64,000 nucleotides of DNA from positions 62,001 to 126,000 of the forward strand of contig NZ_JAVDPZ010000008.1 of the NCBI RefSeq assembly GCF_031453995.1, read 5' to 3'. Below the pieces are notes generated by a model that worked only from the letters and a program-made list of their open reading frames with translations, did not search any database and was not told the DNA's origin. Numbering within the stretch: position 1 is the first letter of the stretch; every line of letters begins with the position of its first letter. Both the position numbers and the translations under genes were made by a program. Shown here in pieces: positions 25,303 through 34,523 of the stretch. Origin of the DNA: Nitrobacter vulgaris. Its GTDB lineage: Bacteria > Pseudomonadota > Alphaproteobacteria > Rhizobiales > Xanthobacteraceae.

Positions 25303-26910
25303 TCACAGCGGCGTATTCTTTTCCCGGTTGTTGACAACCGCTTCTTCGAGGTCGAGATCGCGTTCGATCCGGCGGCGGGTTTCGTCGGTGATCTTGCCTT
25401 CACGCAGCAGCCTGTGCAGATGCGTGCGCTCGATGGTGATGATTTCTCGCACCATGGATGCTCCCTTCGTCGCCGGCGAATGTTCGTCGCCCTCGCGCGG
25501 CGGATCGGGCAACGCCCGTATCCGGGTTTCGTGCCGTGCCTCGAGAAACCTGGCGAGGCCTTCGGGCAGCTTGCGTTCGGCGATGATGGTGTCGAGGGCG
25601 CCCCGCGTGGCCTCGATAATGCTGCGCCGCGCCGTGATCTCGGCTTCGCGTTCATTCAGTGCTTCACGGTGGCCGTGCTGCGAAACGCCGAGCAGGTTGA
25701 CGACAGGCGGTAGCGTCAGACCGATGCCGAACAGCGTCGCGAAGATGACGCCGAAGCTCGTCAGCTGAATGAGGTCGCGGTAGGGAAACGGCTCGCCGTC
25801 CGGAAGCGTCAGCGGCAAAGCGAGAGCGACCGCGAGCGACACCGCGCCGCGAATGCCGGTGAAGCCGATGACGGCGACATAGCGCCACGGCGGCGTCGGA
25901 TCGCGCCGCCTGACCCGCGCGCTTAGGATGCGGGTCAGGTAGGTGGCCGGAAACACCCAGATGAATCGCGCAGCGATCACGATGGCCGAGGTCAATGCGA
26001 TCGCGACTAGCACCTGGCTGACCGGAACCGCCTTGGCCTTCTCCATCAGCACCCGGACTTCGAATCCCATCAGCAGGAACAGCACGCCCTCGATCAGCCA
26101 GATGGCAAGATCCCAGAAGAAGATGCCCTGAAGCCGCGTTGCCGCCGAGATCAGCAGCGGTCCATTCCAGCTCACGTAAAGTCCCGCGGCGACGGTGGCG
26201 ATGACGCCGGAGCCGCCGAGATGTTCGGGAACCCAATAGGCGAGATAAGGCGTCAGCAACGACAGCAGGATTTCCACCCGCGCGTCATGGGCCCACTGGC
26301 GCAGCCGCAGGCTGAGCCAGCCGACAATGATGCCGAACGCGATTTCGCCGAGCAGGATGAAGATGAACGATCCGGCGGCGGATGGCAGCGAAAACGCGCC
26401 GGTCGAGACGGCCAGCACCGCGAAACGATAAAGAATCAGCGCGGTGGCGTCGTTGGCGAGGCCTTCGCCTTCGAGGATAACGAGAATCCTGTGCGGCAGG
26501 TGCAGCCGTTTGGCGATGGCGAGCGGCGCCACGACGTCGGGCGGCGAGACGATGGCGCCGAGCACGAAGCCGACGCCCCAGGGCAGCCCGAGCAGCCAGT
26601 GCGTTACGGCGGCGACCGTACAGGTTGTGAAAATGACGCAGCCGATGGCGAGCAGGGCGATCGGCCGCAGGTTGGATTTGAACTCGCGCCAGCTCATGGA
26701 AACGCCGGCCGAATAGATCAGCGGCGGCAACACCATCAGTAGCACGCTCTCCGGCTGCATTTCGATGGGCGGAAAGCCCGGCACGAAGGCCAGCATGATG
26801 CCGACCATTAGAAATACGATGGCCGGCGCCGTCACCAGCCGCCGTGCCAGCGCGGCCGATGCGGCCATCACGGTAAGAACGAGCAGGGATGTCAGGAAGG
26901 TTTCGGTCAT
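25303..26910 (-). CDS. Na+/H+ antiporter, CPA1 (NhaP-like) family
   Basis: A 535-residue inner-membrane protein with about twelve hydrophobic segments over residues 1-400. It contains the CPA1 ion-site region LGAIVSPPDVVAPLAIAKRL, the EGEGLANDATALILYRFAV motif, and FTGIRGAVSLAVALALP in a late helix. The C-terminal 130 residues form a charged cytosolic tail rich in helices (REALNEREAEITARRSIIE), probably regulatory. It exchanges Na+ or K+ for H+. The gene stands alone, convergent with ispG. Confidence 0.92.
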   Translation of the reverse strand: MTETFLTSLLVLTVMAASAALARRLVTAPAIVFLMVGIMLAFVPGFPPIEMQPESVLLMVLPPLIYSAGVSMSWREFKSNLRPIALLAIGCVIFTTCTVAAVTHWLLGLPWGVGFVLGAIVSPPDVVAPLAIAKRLHLPHRILVILEGEGLANDATALILYRFAVLAVSTGAFSLPSAAGSFIFILLGEIAFGIIVGWLSLRLRQWAHDARVEILLSLLTPYLAYWVPEHLGGSGVIATVAAGLYVSWNGPLLISAATRLQGIFFWDLAIWLIEGVLFLLMGFEVRVLMEKAKAVPVSQVLVAIALTSAIVIAARFIWVFPATYLTRILSARVRRRDPTPPWRYVAVIGFTGIRGAVSLAVALALPLTLPDGEPFPYRDLIQLTSFGVIFATLFGIGLTLPPVVNLLGVSQHGHREALNEREAEITARRSIIEATRGALDTIIAERKLPEGLARFLEARHETRIRALPDPPREGDEHSPATKGASMVREIITIERTHLHRLLREGKITDETRRRIERDLDLEEAVVNNREKNTPL

Positions 26911-27103
26911 GCCAGCGGAGGGCTCCTGGGCCGAGAGCGTAATGGACAGAGCTTGACCGCAACCGCAAGGATATTCTGATCGTCCAGCCGCCGGGCGGGA
27001 TCGCCGGAAACCGCCCGGAAGGAACGATTAGACGCGCCCCCATGATCTTGCTTGGTGGCGCGGCGATGTCCAGATCTGCAAGTGTTTACCCGCGTGATGC
27101 CGG

Positions 27104-27790
27104 TCAGATTGCGCTCGCCGCGATATTGACCATCAGCGCCAGCAGCGCGGTGTTGTAGAAGAACGAGATCACGCCATGCGCCGTCGCCGTGCGGCGGATG
27201 ATCTTGTCGGTAATGCCGACATCGGACACCTGCGCGGTCATCCCGATGACGAATGAGAAATAGACGAAATCCCAGTAGTCTGCGTCCTCGCGCTGATCGC
27301 CGCTCGGAAATTGCAGACCTCCGGGTTTATTCCCGCGATAGTATTCGTGCGCGTAATGCAGAGCGAAGGTGGTGTGCACGGCCGCCCAGGACAGCGCGAT
27401 AGTCAGCATCGCGAGCGTCAGGTCGAGGGCGCTATGGTTATGCGCGCCAAGCTCGAACACGATCGCTGCAATGCTGGCGAACGCACCGATTGCGGTCATC
27501 AGCAAAATCACGAAGCGGCCGTCGTCCTGAATCCGGGCATTTCGGCGGATGTGGGTGGCACCGCTGCCGAATACCACGGTGAAGACCAGAAGGAGATAGA
27601 ACGCGGCGAAGACGTCCCAGCCGATCAGGAGCCGGGGGACGAGCCGCACATTGTCGGGGATTAGGAAGCTGGCGACAACGCCGATCGCGACGGCGATGAA
27701 GGTTCGGCGCCGGGCGTAGATCACGCGCGCCGGCGCGGGCATTTTCCTGAAGCGAAGCAAGAACGGATCGTCATCGTCCTTGCCTGCCAT
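27104..27790 (-). CDS. DUF1345 family membrane protein
   Basis: 228 residues from ATG 27790, with five hydrophobic segments. The family signature is in SWAAVHTTFALHYAHEYYR and GDQREDADYWDFVYFSFVIGMTAQVSD. DUF1345 proteins are predicted inner-membrane proteins of unknown role. The gene starts seven bases after the stop of the polyprenyl synthase gene, so they share a transcript. No functional link can be read. Confidence 0.88.
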   Translation of the reverse strand: MAGKDDDDPFLLRFRKMPAPARVIYARRRTFIAVAIGVVASFLIPDNVRLVPRLLIGWDVFAAFYLLLVFTVVFGSGATHIRRNARIQDDGRFVILLMTAIGAFASIAAIVFELGAHNHSALDLTLAMLTIALSWAAVHTTFALHYAHEYYRGNKPGGLQFPSGDQREDADYWDFVYFSFVIGMTAQVSDVGITDKIIRRTATAHGVISFFYNTALLALMVNIAASAI

Positions 27791-27797
27791 GGCGGCT

Positions 27798-28724
27798 TCA
27801 GCTCTTGCGATCGGCGACAAAATGCGCGGCGGCGCGCAGCACGTCGCCGCGTGGACCGAACGCCGACAAAGCCTCATCCGCCTTCGCCAGAAGATCCCGA
27901 ACGCGTTTCTTGGCGCCGTCGATGCCGAGTTGGGTGACGAATGTGGTCTTGCCGAGTGCCGCGTCGGCGCCGGCCGGCTTGCCGAGCGCCGCCGCATCGC
28001 TTTCGACGTCGAGAAGGTCGTCGGCGATCTGGAAGGCTTCGCCCAGCGCGCGACCGTAAGCGTCGAGCGCCTGATAATCTTTTTGCGAGGCCTGGCCGAG
28101 CAGCGCGCCGGCGATGCAGCCGAAGCGGAGCAGTGCGCCCGTTTTCATCTGCTGCACGCGCGCCACGTCGACCGGCTCGCGGTCGCCGAAGCGGCCTTCA
28201 CCGGCGAGATCGAGCAGCTGCCCGCCAACCATGCCGCCAATGCCGGCAGCGCGCGCCAGCGCGCGCGTGAGCAACAGGCGAACGGCTGGATCTTTATGGA
28301 CCTCGTCGCGGGTGATGATGTCGAAGGCAAGCGTCAGCAGACCGTCTCCGGCGAGGATTGCCGTGGCATCGTCGGTGGTCTTATGCAGAGTTGGCCGCCC
28401 CCGGCGCAGGTCGCTGTTGTCCATCGCCGGCAGGTCGTCATGAATCAGCGAATAACAATGGATGCATTCGAGCGCGGCGCCGGCCAGCAGCGCGGCGTCG
28501 CGCGGAACACCGAATACAGCCGAACTTTCGACCACGAGAAACGGCCGCAACCGCTTACCGCCGCCGAGTGAGGAATAACGCATGGCGTCCATCAGCCGCT
28601 TCGGGCGCGCGATCTCGTCGGGCAGAGGGCTGTCGGATAGCAATTTTCCCAACAGGGCCTCGGTCTCGTCCGCCGTCGTGTCAAGGCGCTTTGTAAAATC
28701 AGCGGATGAAAGTCCTGACGTCAT
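27798..28724 (-). CDS. ispA: Polyprenyl (farnesyl/geranylgeranyl) diphosphate synthase
   Basis: 308 residues from ATG 28724, which has GGAG upstream; an open extension to 28796 lacks family features. It has the GGGKRLRPFLV segment, the first aspartate-rich motif LIHDDLPAMDNSD at about residues 94-106, and the second motif FQIADDLLDVESD. It condenses IPP with allylic diphosphates. Product length (C15 or C20) is set by residues just before the first motif (CIHCYSL), and I would not settle it by eye; farnesyl is the usual annotation. Confidence 0.92.
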   Translation of the reverse strand: MTSGLSSADFTKRLDTTADETEALLGKLLSDSPLPDEIARPKRLMDAMRYSSLGGGKRLRPFLVVESSAVFGVPRDAALLAGAALECIHCYSLIHDDLPAMDNSDLRRGRPTLHKTTDDATAILAGDGLLTLAFDIITRDEVHKDPAVRLLLTRALARAAGIGGMVGGQLLDLAGEGRFGDREPVDVARVQQMKTGALLRFGCIAGALLGQASQKDYQALDAYGRALGEAFQIADDLLDVESDAAALGKPAGADAALGKTTFVTQLGIDGAKKRVRDLLAKADEALSAFGPRGDVLRAAAHFVADRKS

Positions 28725-28982
28725 CAAAATGGCTCCAAGAACAGAAAAGGGCACCGAGACTGCAAAGGTTTGGCGAGGTCGATTTTTGCGGGACAATCCT
28801 TCATGGTGTCGGCTTCGTCAATTCCGGCCGACCGACAATCTGCTGGTCGCGGTGATCCGACTGAAGGAGTTTTCAATGCCTTCTTACGCCGGCTTCGGTG
28901 TAATTAACGGTGATTTTGTGAATCTCCTCCGTCACGGACGAGGTGAACCCGTTCGCCGATCGATTGAAGGCGTTACAGCCTG

Positions 28983-29663
28983 ATGCGGCGGGCGATCCGT
29001 ATCGTGGTGCTCTTCGTCACTGGCCTGCTGCTGTTGCCTTATTTGCTGACGCCACTGTATCGGATCGGCCATCCGGTCTCGACGCTGATGATATGGCGCA
29101 CGCTCTCGGGCGCCCCGATGTCGCGGCAATGGATCGATTTTTCCGCGCTTCCTTCGGCGCTGCCGCGCTCCGTGGTCGCGTCGGAAGATGCAAAGTTCTG
29201 CAGCCATCACGGCATCGATTGGGATTCGCTACGGGATGTGCTCGACGATGCCGAGGACGGCGAGTTCAGGCGTGGCGGCTCCACCATCACTCAGCAAGTG
29301 GCAAAAAATCTGTTCCTCTGGCCGGGACGCAGCATGGTCCGCAAGGCGCTGGAATTTCCGCTGGCGATGTGGATCGATGCGGTACTGCCCAAGCAGCGAA
29401 TTCTCGAAATCTATCTGAATATCGCGGAATGGGGGCCGGGCGGCCAGTTCGGTGTCGAAGCAGGGTCCCGCTATGCCTTCGGGCGATCCGCAGCCAGCCT
29501 AACGGCGCGGGAAGCGGCGCTCTTGGCTGCGATCCTGCCTAATCCAGTCCGGCGCAGCGCCCGAAGGCCCGGCCCGGGGGTTCGCCGGCTGGCCGGGACC
29601 TATATGGTCCGGGCCAGAGCATCCGAACTGCGCAGTTGCTGGCACGGCGATCGTGGCCTATAA
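28983..29663 (+). CDS. mtgA: Monofunctional peptidoglycan glycosyltransferase
   Basis: A 226-residue, single-pass inner-membrane enzyme of family GT51 that polymerises lipid II into glycan strands without a transpeptidase domain. The N-terminal helix (IRIVVLFVTGLLLLPYLL) is followed by the catalytic ASEDAKFCSHHGIDW and the RGGSTITQQVAKNLFLW motif. Then come EFPLAMWIDAVLPKQRILEIYLN and GVEAGSRYAFG. Length is standard. The 258 bases before it show nothing specific beyond a likely promoter region. Confidence 0.96.
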   Translation: MRRAIRIVVLFVTGLLLLPYLLTPLYRIGHPVSTLMIWRTLSGAPMSRQWIDFSALPSALPRSVVASEDAKFCSHHGIDWDSLRDVLDDAEDGEFRRGGSTITQQVAKNLFLWPGRSMVRKALEFPLAMWIDAVLPKQRILEIYLNIAEWGPGGQFGVEAGSRYAFGRSAASLTAREAALLAAILPNPVRRSARRPGPGVRRLAGTYMVRARASELRSCWHGDRGL

Positions 29664-29762
29664 GGCCGGCTTATCAGCATTCAACTCGCGCGTTCGGGAC
29701 TCGCCGCGCCTGCCCATTGGCGTTTCGAGACGGACTCGACAACATCCTGTAAGGACACGGAT

Positions 29763-29948
29763 ATGGCCGTTCCAAGAAGAAAGACATCGCCGTCACGGCG
29801 TGGCATGCGCCGTTCGGCAGATGCGCTCAGCAAGCCGACCTACGCCGAGGACAAGGATTCCGGCGAGCTGCGCCGTCCCCACCATCTCGACCTGAAAACT
29901 GGCATGTACAAGGGCCGGCAGGTTCTGAAGGCCAAGAGCGACTCCTGA
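29763..29948 (+). CDS. rpmF: 50S ribosomal protein L32
   Basis: 61 residues, basic: MAVPRRKTSPSRRGMRRSAD, then PHHLDLKTGMYKGRQVL. L32 is a late-binding large-subunit protein near the peptidyl-transferase region. It lacks the zinc-binding cysteines, as in most alphaproteobacterial L32. AAGGAC precedes the start at good distance. It is not next to the plsX/fabH genes seen with rpmF in other classes. Confidence 0.97.
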   Translation: MAVPRRKTSPSRRGMRRSADALSKPTYAEDKDSGELRRPHHLDLKTGMYKGRQVLKAKSDS

Positions 29949-30072
29949 GCCCAGGCCTGATCAGCCTTGCGGTCCGGAACAGGCGCGGGGCTGGAATGAA
30001 GGGAGCGCCAGGGACGGAGGGATTCGGCACGCGGTTCTCGAACCTCCCGCTTGAATGAAGGAGGCCTTGGTG

Positions 30073-30714
30073 ATGTCCGTGATCGGTTTCCCTCTGCTCC
30101 TGATTCCTCTAGCGATCTGCAACATCATTGTCTTCCTGATGCCGGGCGTCCTCTTGACGGAGCCCGTTCTCACATTGACCTTGATGTCGGGTGTGCCTTG
30201 GCCGGTGACGCTCGGGGACACGCTGCTCGCGCTCGGCATCGTCCTGTTGCTGTTCGAAATTATCAAAAGCGTGCGCCCCGGTGGCAAGTATCTCACCGAC
30301 CATCTGCTGTCGCTGGCGGTGTTCGGGGGTGCCGCGGCGGAATTCGTGATGCTGCCGCAATTCGGTTCGTCGACCTACTTCATGCTGACGCTGCTGGCGC
30401 TGGTCGATCTCCTCTCTGGTTTCGTCTTGCGGACGCGGCGGCCTGCCCGTGCGGTCGCCGGACCGTTGCAAGGAGCGGCAGAGGCCGAAGCGTGTGAACC
30501 GCGCTTCGATCCGGCACCTGCATCCATGGCGGCCTCGGTTTCGTCGCCTGCCGACGCTCCAGCGGTCGTTGCCGAACAGGTCCCGGAAAGGGCCCCGGGG
30601 TCAGCGACCGTTCATGCCGAGGCTGCCGAAGCCGAACAGCATCCGGACGTTCCGGGCCCTGGCATCCAGCCCGGCAGCGAGACGCCGATCCCTTCCGATC
30701 AGTCCCGCCGCTAG
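30073..30714 (+). CDS. Hypothetical membrane protein with acidic tail
   Basis: 213 residues from ATG 30073, chosen because AAGGAGG lies eight bases before it; ATG 30055 is upstream of that site. Four hydrophobic segments span about residues 5-130 (IGFPLLLIPLAICNIIVFLM; TLGDTLLALGIVLLLFEIIK; LLSLAVFGGAAAEFVML; YFMLTLLALVDLLSGFVL). An Ala/Pro/Glu-rich, probably disordered 80-residue cytosolic tail follows. I do not recognise a named family. It stands alone. Confidence 0.75.
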   Translation: MSVIGFPLLLIPLAICNIIVFLMPGVLLTEPVLTLTLMSGVPWPVTLGDTLLALGIVLLLFEIIKSVRPGGKYLTDHLLSLAVFGGAAAEFVMLPQFGSSTYFMLTLLALVDLLSGFVLRTRRPARAVAGPLQGAAEAEACEPRFDPAPASMAASVSSPADAPAVVAEQVPERAPGSATVHAEAAEAEQHPDVPGPGIQPGSETPIPSDQSRR

Positions 30715-30755
30715 CGCCCAGCTTCTGAGTTCGTCAGAACGGAAAGGCTGGAGGC

Positions 30756-31109
30756 TCAGATGACGCGCAGTAGCCGCGGACCAGACCGCGCGCCCGCTTG
30801 ATTCCGCTCGCCCGTTGAATGATAGGCTGCCTGGGCGACCTGTGGCGTCGCGCGGCGGAACATCCGCGTCTGTGGACTATGCTCCGCGACGGCGATCAGT
30901 TGCGTGACAAAGAACGCGTCATGGTGCGCCGTGGAACGCCGAACCAACCGACGCTCCACAGGCGCGACGGCTGACATCGGCCCTGGGCTTGGAGACTTTG
31001 TCGCGCCGCTGCGGTCCCGCCCGGGATTGGCAGCGATTCCAGATATCCGGCCCGTTCCTGCGATCGTCATCGTTGATGCAGCCTGTGTGAATGTGTTGTT
31101 CCGGGACAT
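30756..31109 (-). CDS. Possible small hypothetical protein
   Basis: An open frame of 117 codons from ATG 31109. The C-terminal half (VTQLIAVAEHSPQTRMFRRA and VAQAAYHSTGERNQ) has a natural amino-acid mix, whereas the N-terminal 40 residues look like random high-GC sequence. A plus-strand frame overlaps it (30904-31215) and looks weaker. No domain was recognised. Otherwise the 582 bases from 30715 to 31296 hold nothing clear apart from the promoter for the next gene. Confidence 0.35.
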   Translation of the reverse strand: MSRNNTFTQAASTMTIAGTGRISGIAANPGRDRSGATKSPSPGPMSAVAPVERRLVRRSTAHHDAFFVTQLIAVAEHSPQTRMFRRATPQVAQAAYHSTGERNQAGARSGPRLLRVI

Positions 31110-31296
31110 TGTGCCCGTGCTCGCAACGACTATCGCAAAAGCTGTGCCGGGACCGCTTCCTTGGGAAGGAAACGCATTTGGGTTGGAAATGGTGATCTTT
31201 AGGGTTGTTTTATGAACTTTACCTAGCGTGTCCGGGACGGGACGCTCTATTCTTTAAGATGGGAATCACTTGGCAGCGTCCTAAAATGAGGCGACC

Positions 31297-33075
31297 GTGA
31301 CATCCGCCATTTCACCGGCAGTCAATCCCTCGTCCGGCGCTGATGCGTCACAAGCCGCCAGCGCGCCTACGGCCCTGCCCCGAGCGACTCAAGAACCCCG
31401 GGTGCCGGCGATTCTTGCGGCGCTGGGTCGGGCCGCGTTTACTTGGGATATTCCAAGCGATTCCCTGACCTGGACCGAGGGAGCGGCATCGATCTTTCAG
31501 GACATCGACCCGCCCTCGCTTGCTACCGGAAACGGGTATGGAGCTCTGATCGAACCGTCAGGATCGATCCGTGTCGATATTTTGTCAGCCACGCCAACCG
31601 CCCGGCAGCGCTGTGGGGAGGGAGTGCCCTATCGCATCGAATATGGACTGCGCGCCAGTGCCTCCGCGCCGATGCTGTGGATTGAGGAGTCCGGATGCTG
31701 GTTCGCCGACGCCGATGGCAAGGCGGTGCGCGTCGAGGGTATCGTGCGGCTTGAGAATGAGCGGCGGGCGCGGGACGAGCGGCTTATCAGTCTGTCCCGG
31801 AACGATGCCCTGACCGGCGAGCTTAATCGCACGTATCTGACGGCGGCTCTCGCCGAAGCGATCGAGGAAGCCGTGCGCTACCGCTCGTCGTTTGCGTTCA
31901 TGATGGTCGGGATCGATCACCTCGCGCGCATCAACAATGCTTTCGGCTTCGATGTCGCCGACGAGGTGATCGGCGATGTCGCCAGGCGCATCCGGGCGCG
32001 ATTGCGCGGCGGCGACGTTCTTGGCCGCTTCTCCGGCAACAAGTTCGGAGTGATCCTGAAGAACTGCGGTTTGGACGACGTGAGTGTCGCGGCCGAACGC
32101 CTTCTGGCGGGCATCCGCGAAGAGATCGTGATGACCAAATCCGGCCCCGTTTCGGTCACCGCCTCGATCGGCGCCGTTCTGGCTCCGCGTTATGCTCGGA
32201 CCGCTGATGAAGCGATCAATCGCGCCCAGGAAGTCCTCGAGGCTGCGAAAAGTCGCCGTAGCGGTTCGCTCGCAGTGTGGCGACCCGATATTGAGCGCGA
32301 CGCGCAGCGTCGAATCAACATCAGGGTTACCGACGAGATCGTCACCGCATTGAACGAGCGCCGTATTCTCACCGCTTTCGAGCGGGTGGTCGACGCGCGC
32401 ACGCGTGAAACGGCGTTTTATGAGTGCCTGGTCCGGATGCAGCAGCAGAACGGTCAGGTTCTGCTCGCGCCTGATGTCGTGCCGGTAGCGGAGAAGCTCG
32501 GTCTGATCCGTCTGGTCGATCATCGCGTGCTGGAGCTTGTCATCGCCGAGCTCGCGGAAGCGCCCCACGTCCGGCTCAGCCTCAATATCTCGCCGGAGAC
32601 CACCATGGACGTTGATTGGTGGACAGCGATCGAAGCACTGATGGGTGCGCATCCCGGCGTGGCCGAACGCCTGACCGTGGAGATTACCGAAACTGCGGCG
32701 ATACAGGATATCGACGACGTCCAACGATTCGTCACGCGGTTGAAGAACTTGGGCAGTCGCATTGCGATCGACGATTTCGGAGCCGGCTACACCTCGTTCC
32801 GGAACTTGCGCAAACTCGGCGTGGATATCGTCAAAATCGACGGCGCGTTCGTGCACAACCTCGCGCGCTCCTCCGACGACCGGGCGTTCGTGCAGACGCT
32901 GATCGATCTCGCGCGGCGGCTCGATATCAGGACGGTTGCCGAGTGGGTTCAGGACGAGCAATCCGCCGCCATGCTGCGCGACTGGGGCTGCGACTACATC
33001 CAGGGTAGGCTGATCGGCCTCGCTTCGCCGACGCGGCCATGGAACGTTCCGGCGGCTGTTCCGGCGGCGAACTGA
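31297..33075 (+). CDS. EAL-domain c-di-GMP phosphodiesterase with degenerate GGDEF
   Basis: 592 residues with a GTG start. Residues 40-155 form a PAS-like sensor region. The GGDEF domain (about 165-330) has SGNKF at 246-250 in place of GG[D/E]EF, so cyclase activity is unlikely. The EAL domain (about 345-585) has ECL at 376-378 in place of EAL. It keeps the metal/catalytic set: LNISPET, EITETA, DDFGAGYTS at 492-500, VKID with the lysine at 513, and AEWV. I infer an active or regulated phosphodiesterase, lowering c-di-GMP, with the GGDEF part as a possible GTP-sensing module. No signal peptide is visible. Confidence 0.9.
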   Translation: MTSAISPAVNPSSGADASQAASAPTALPRATQEPRVPAILAALGRAAFTWDIPSDSLTWTEGAASIFQDIDPPSLATGNGYGALIEPSGSIRVDILSATPTARQRCGEGVPYRIEYGLRASASAPMLWIEESGCWFADADGKAVRVEGIVRLENERRARDERLISLSRNDALTGELNRTYLTAALAEAIEEAVRYRSSFAFMMVGIDHLARINNAFGFDVADEVIGDVARRIRARLRGGDVLGRFSGNKFGVILKNCGLDDVSVAAERLLAGIREEIVMTKSGPVSVTASIGAVLAPRYARTADEAINRAQEVLEAAKSRRSGSLAVWRPDIERDAQRRINIRVTDEIVTALNERRILTAFERVVDARTRETAFYECLVRMQQQNGQVLLAPDVVPVAEKLGLIRLVDHRVLELVIAELAEAPHVRLSLNISPETTMDVDWWTAIEALMGAHPGVAERLTVEITETAAIQDIDDVQRFVTRLKNLGSRIAIDDFGAGYTSFRNLRKLGVDIVKIDGAFVHNLARSSDDRAFVQTLIDLARRLDIRTVAEWVQDEQSAAMLRDWGCDYIQGRLIGLASPTRPWNVPAAVPAAN

Positions 33076-33204
33076 AATCCTTTATTCGCAATGAAGCAGA
33101 TGCTGCCTCTTCGCTTCTGTCGGGAAGATCGGAATGCACCGCGATGATGTGTGACGAGATGTGTTCATCCCAATAGGCACGCTTGAGCACAACGTCTTCA
33201 AGCC

Positions 33205-34263
33205 TCAGGTGACGTCAACGCGACGGAATCCATTCCACAGGGCGGTGGCAGCGCCCGACGTCAGCACCGGAAGGACGCGGGCAGTCTGATAGTTTCCGTT
33301 GAGGGAAATTCGCGGTAGCGCGGTCGGATGCTCCGCATTCTCAGGAAAGATCATGCCCGGTCGCGTCGTGATCGCAGTATTGAAACCGGCCGCCTTGGTC
33401 ATAGCGAACTCGCGCACTCCCGCGGCGTCACGGTCGCCGTAGGGATAGGCGAGATGGACGACCGCACGCTGCAAGACAGCTTCGATCTGTGTCCGGCTGA
33501 AGGTGATCTCCTGAAGGGCCTGCTCCTCGCTTCGCTTTGCGAGGTTGCAGTGACTGACGGTATGAGCGCCGATCGTGACCAGCGGATCGGTGGCGAACGC
33601 TTTCAATTCGTCCCAGGATAGACACAGCTCCGCGCTGATGATGGATTCATCGACGCTATAGCGTGCACACAACCCATCCAGTTCGCGCGCGACATCGCGG
33701 TCGTCCGGCAGCCCACGCAGCAGATCGTGAATGAGAGAGAACGCTCCCTGCTTTTGTTCGACTGTGCGGGTATCGAGACGTATGGCGGTGTCACCGATCG
33801 TGCTGTCGATCCGCTCGGTGGAGGCAATGACCCGTTCGAGCGCTACCCACCAGAGGTGACCGGTTCCGTTTGCGAAATCATTCGCGACATAGACGGTGAA
33901 CGGCGCGTCATATTCGCGCATTGCGGGCAGTGCGAAGTCGCGGTTATCGCGGTAGCCATCGTCGAAGGTGAAGCACGCAAACCGTCGCGAGAAGTCGCGT
34001 TGGCTCAACCGGCGATGCATCTCGTCCGCGGTCACGATGTCGATTCCGCGCGACCGGACATGGGCCAGGATCATGCGCAGAAATTCCGGAGTCACTTCCA
34101 GGTGATGATTGGGTTGGAACGGAGCATTTCGGCGCGGCCGCACATGGTGCAGCATGAAGATCGTTCCGACGCCTGCGAAGATCGGCCGCAGCAGGTGATG
34201 AGCGCCGCTGAAATACAGGGCATCCAATCCGGCCCGAATGACGGTGTTGCGGAGCTGCTTCAT
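33205..34263 (-). CDS. Polysaccharide deacetylase family protein
   Basis: A 352-residue NodB-homology (CE4) protein. Motif 1 is FTFDDGYRDN (residues 99-107), with the catalytic Asp and metal-binding Asp. Motif 2 is TIGAHTVSHCNLA, with two metal-ligand histidines. A late HLAYPYGD segment matches motif 3. No signal peptide is seen, though residues 25-40 are hydrophobic. Such enzymes remove N- or O-acetyl groups from glycans; the target here is unknown. It is convergent with the EAL gene and divergent from the OmpA-like gene. Confidence 0.9.
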   Translation of the reverse strand: MKQLRNTVIRAGLDALYFSGAHHLLRPIFAGVGTIFMLHHVRPRRNAPFQPNHHLEVTPEFLRMILAHVRSRGIDIVTADEMHRRLSQRDFSRRFACFTFDDGYRDNRDFALPAMREYDAPFTVYVANDFANGTGHLWWVALERVIASTERIDSTIGDTAIRLDTRTVEQKQGAFSLIHDLLRGLPDDRDVARELDGLCARYSVDESIISAELCLSWDELKAFATDPLVTIGAHTVSHCNLAKRSEEQALQEITFSRTQIEAVLQRAVVHLAYPYGDRDAAGVREFAMTKAAGFNTAITTRPGMIFPENAEHPTALPRISLNGNYQTARVLPVLTSGAATALWNGFRRVDVT

Positions 34264-34523
34264 TTGAAGTGATCGGCCAGTCCCTGCTGTTGACCAAATC
34301 TTAGTCGGAAACGGTTGAAGAAACGGTTATCCCTTCGGTCCGTCGCTGATGAGGCCTCCATTTCATTTCGGTTTGACAGTCCGGCAAGGGTTTGTTTTCT
34401 CTTCATTTCGTCACGCGCGGCCGACCGAATCGCGTCCGGCTTTACCCGGTGCGCGCTTCAAAAGCTGGAGCGGATTGCATGATCCGGTCCGTCGGCAGCC
34501 GATTTTGCGCGACAGGATATTGA

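Noticed and set aside
31585..32961. Minus-strand frame of 458 codons opposite the GGDEF/EAL gene
   Set aside because: Antisense shadow; the plus strand encodes complete EAL motifs.
32927..33190. Minus-strand frame MLKRAYWDEHISSHIIAVHS after the deacetylase gene
   Set aside because: The first 40 residues look plausible, but the frame then runs antisense into the EAL gene with random composition; support is insufficient.
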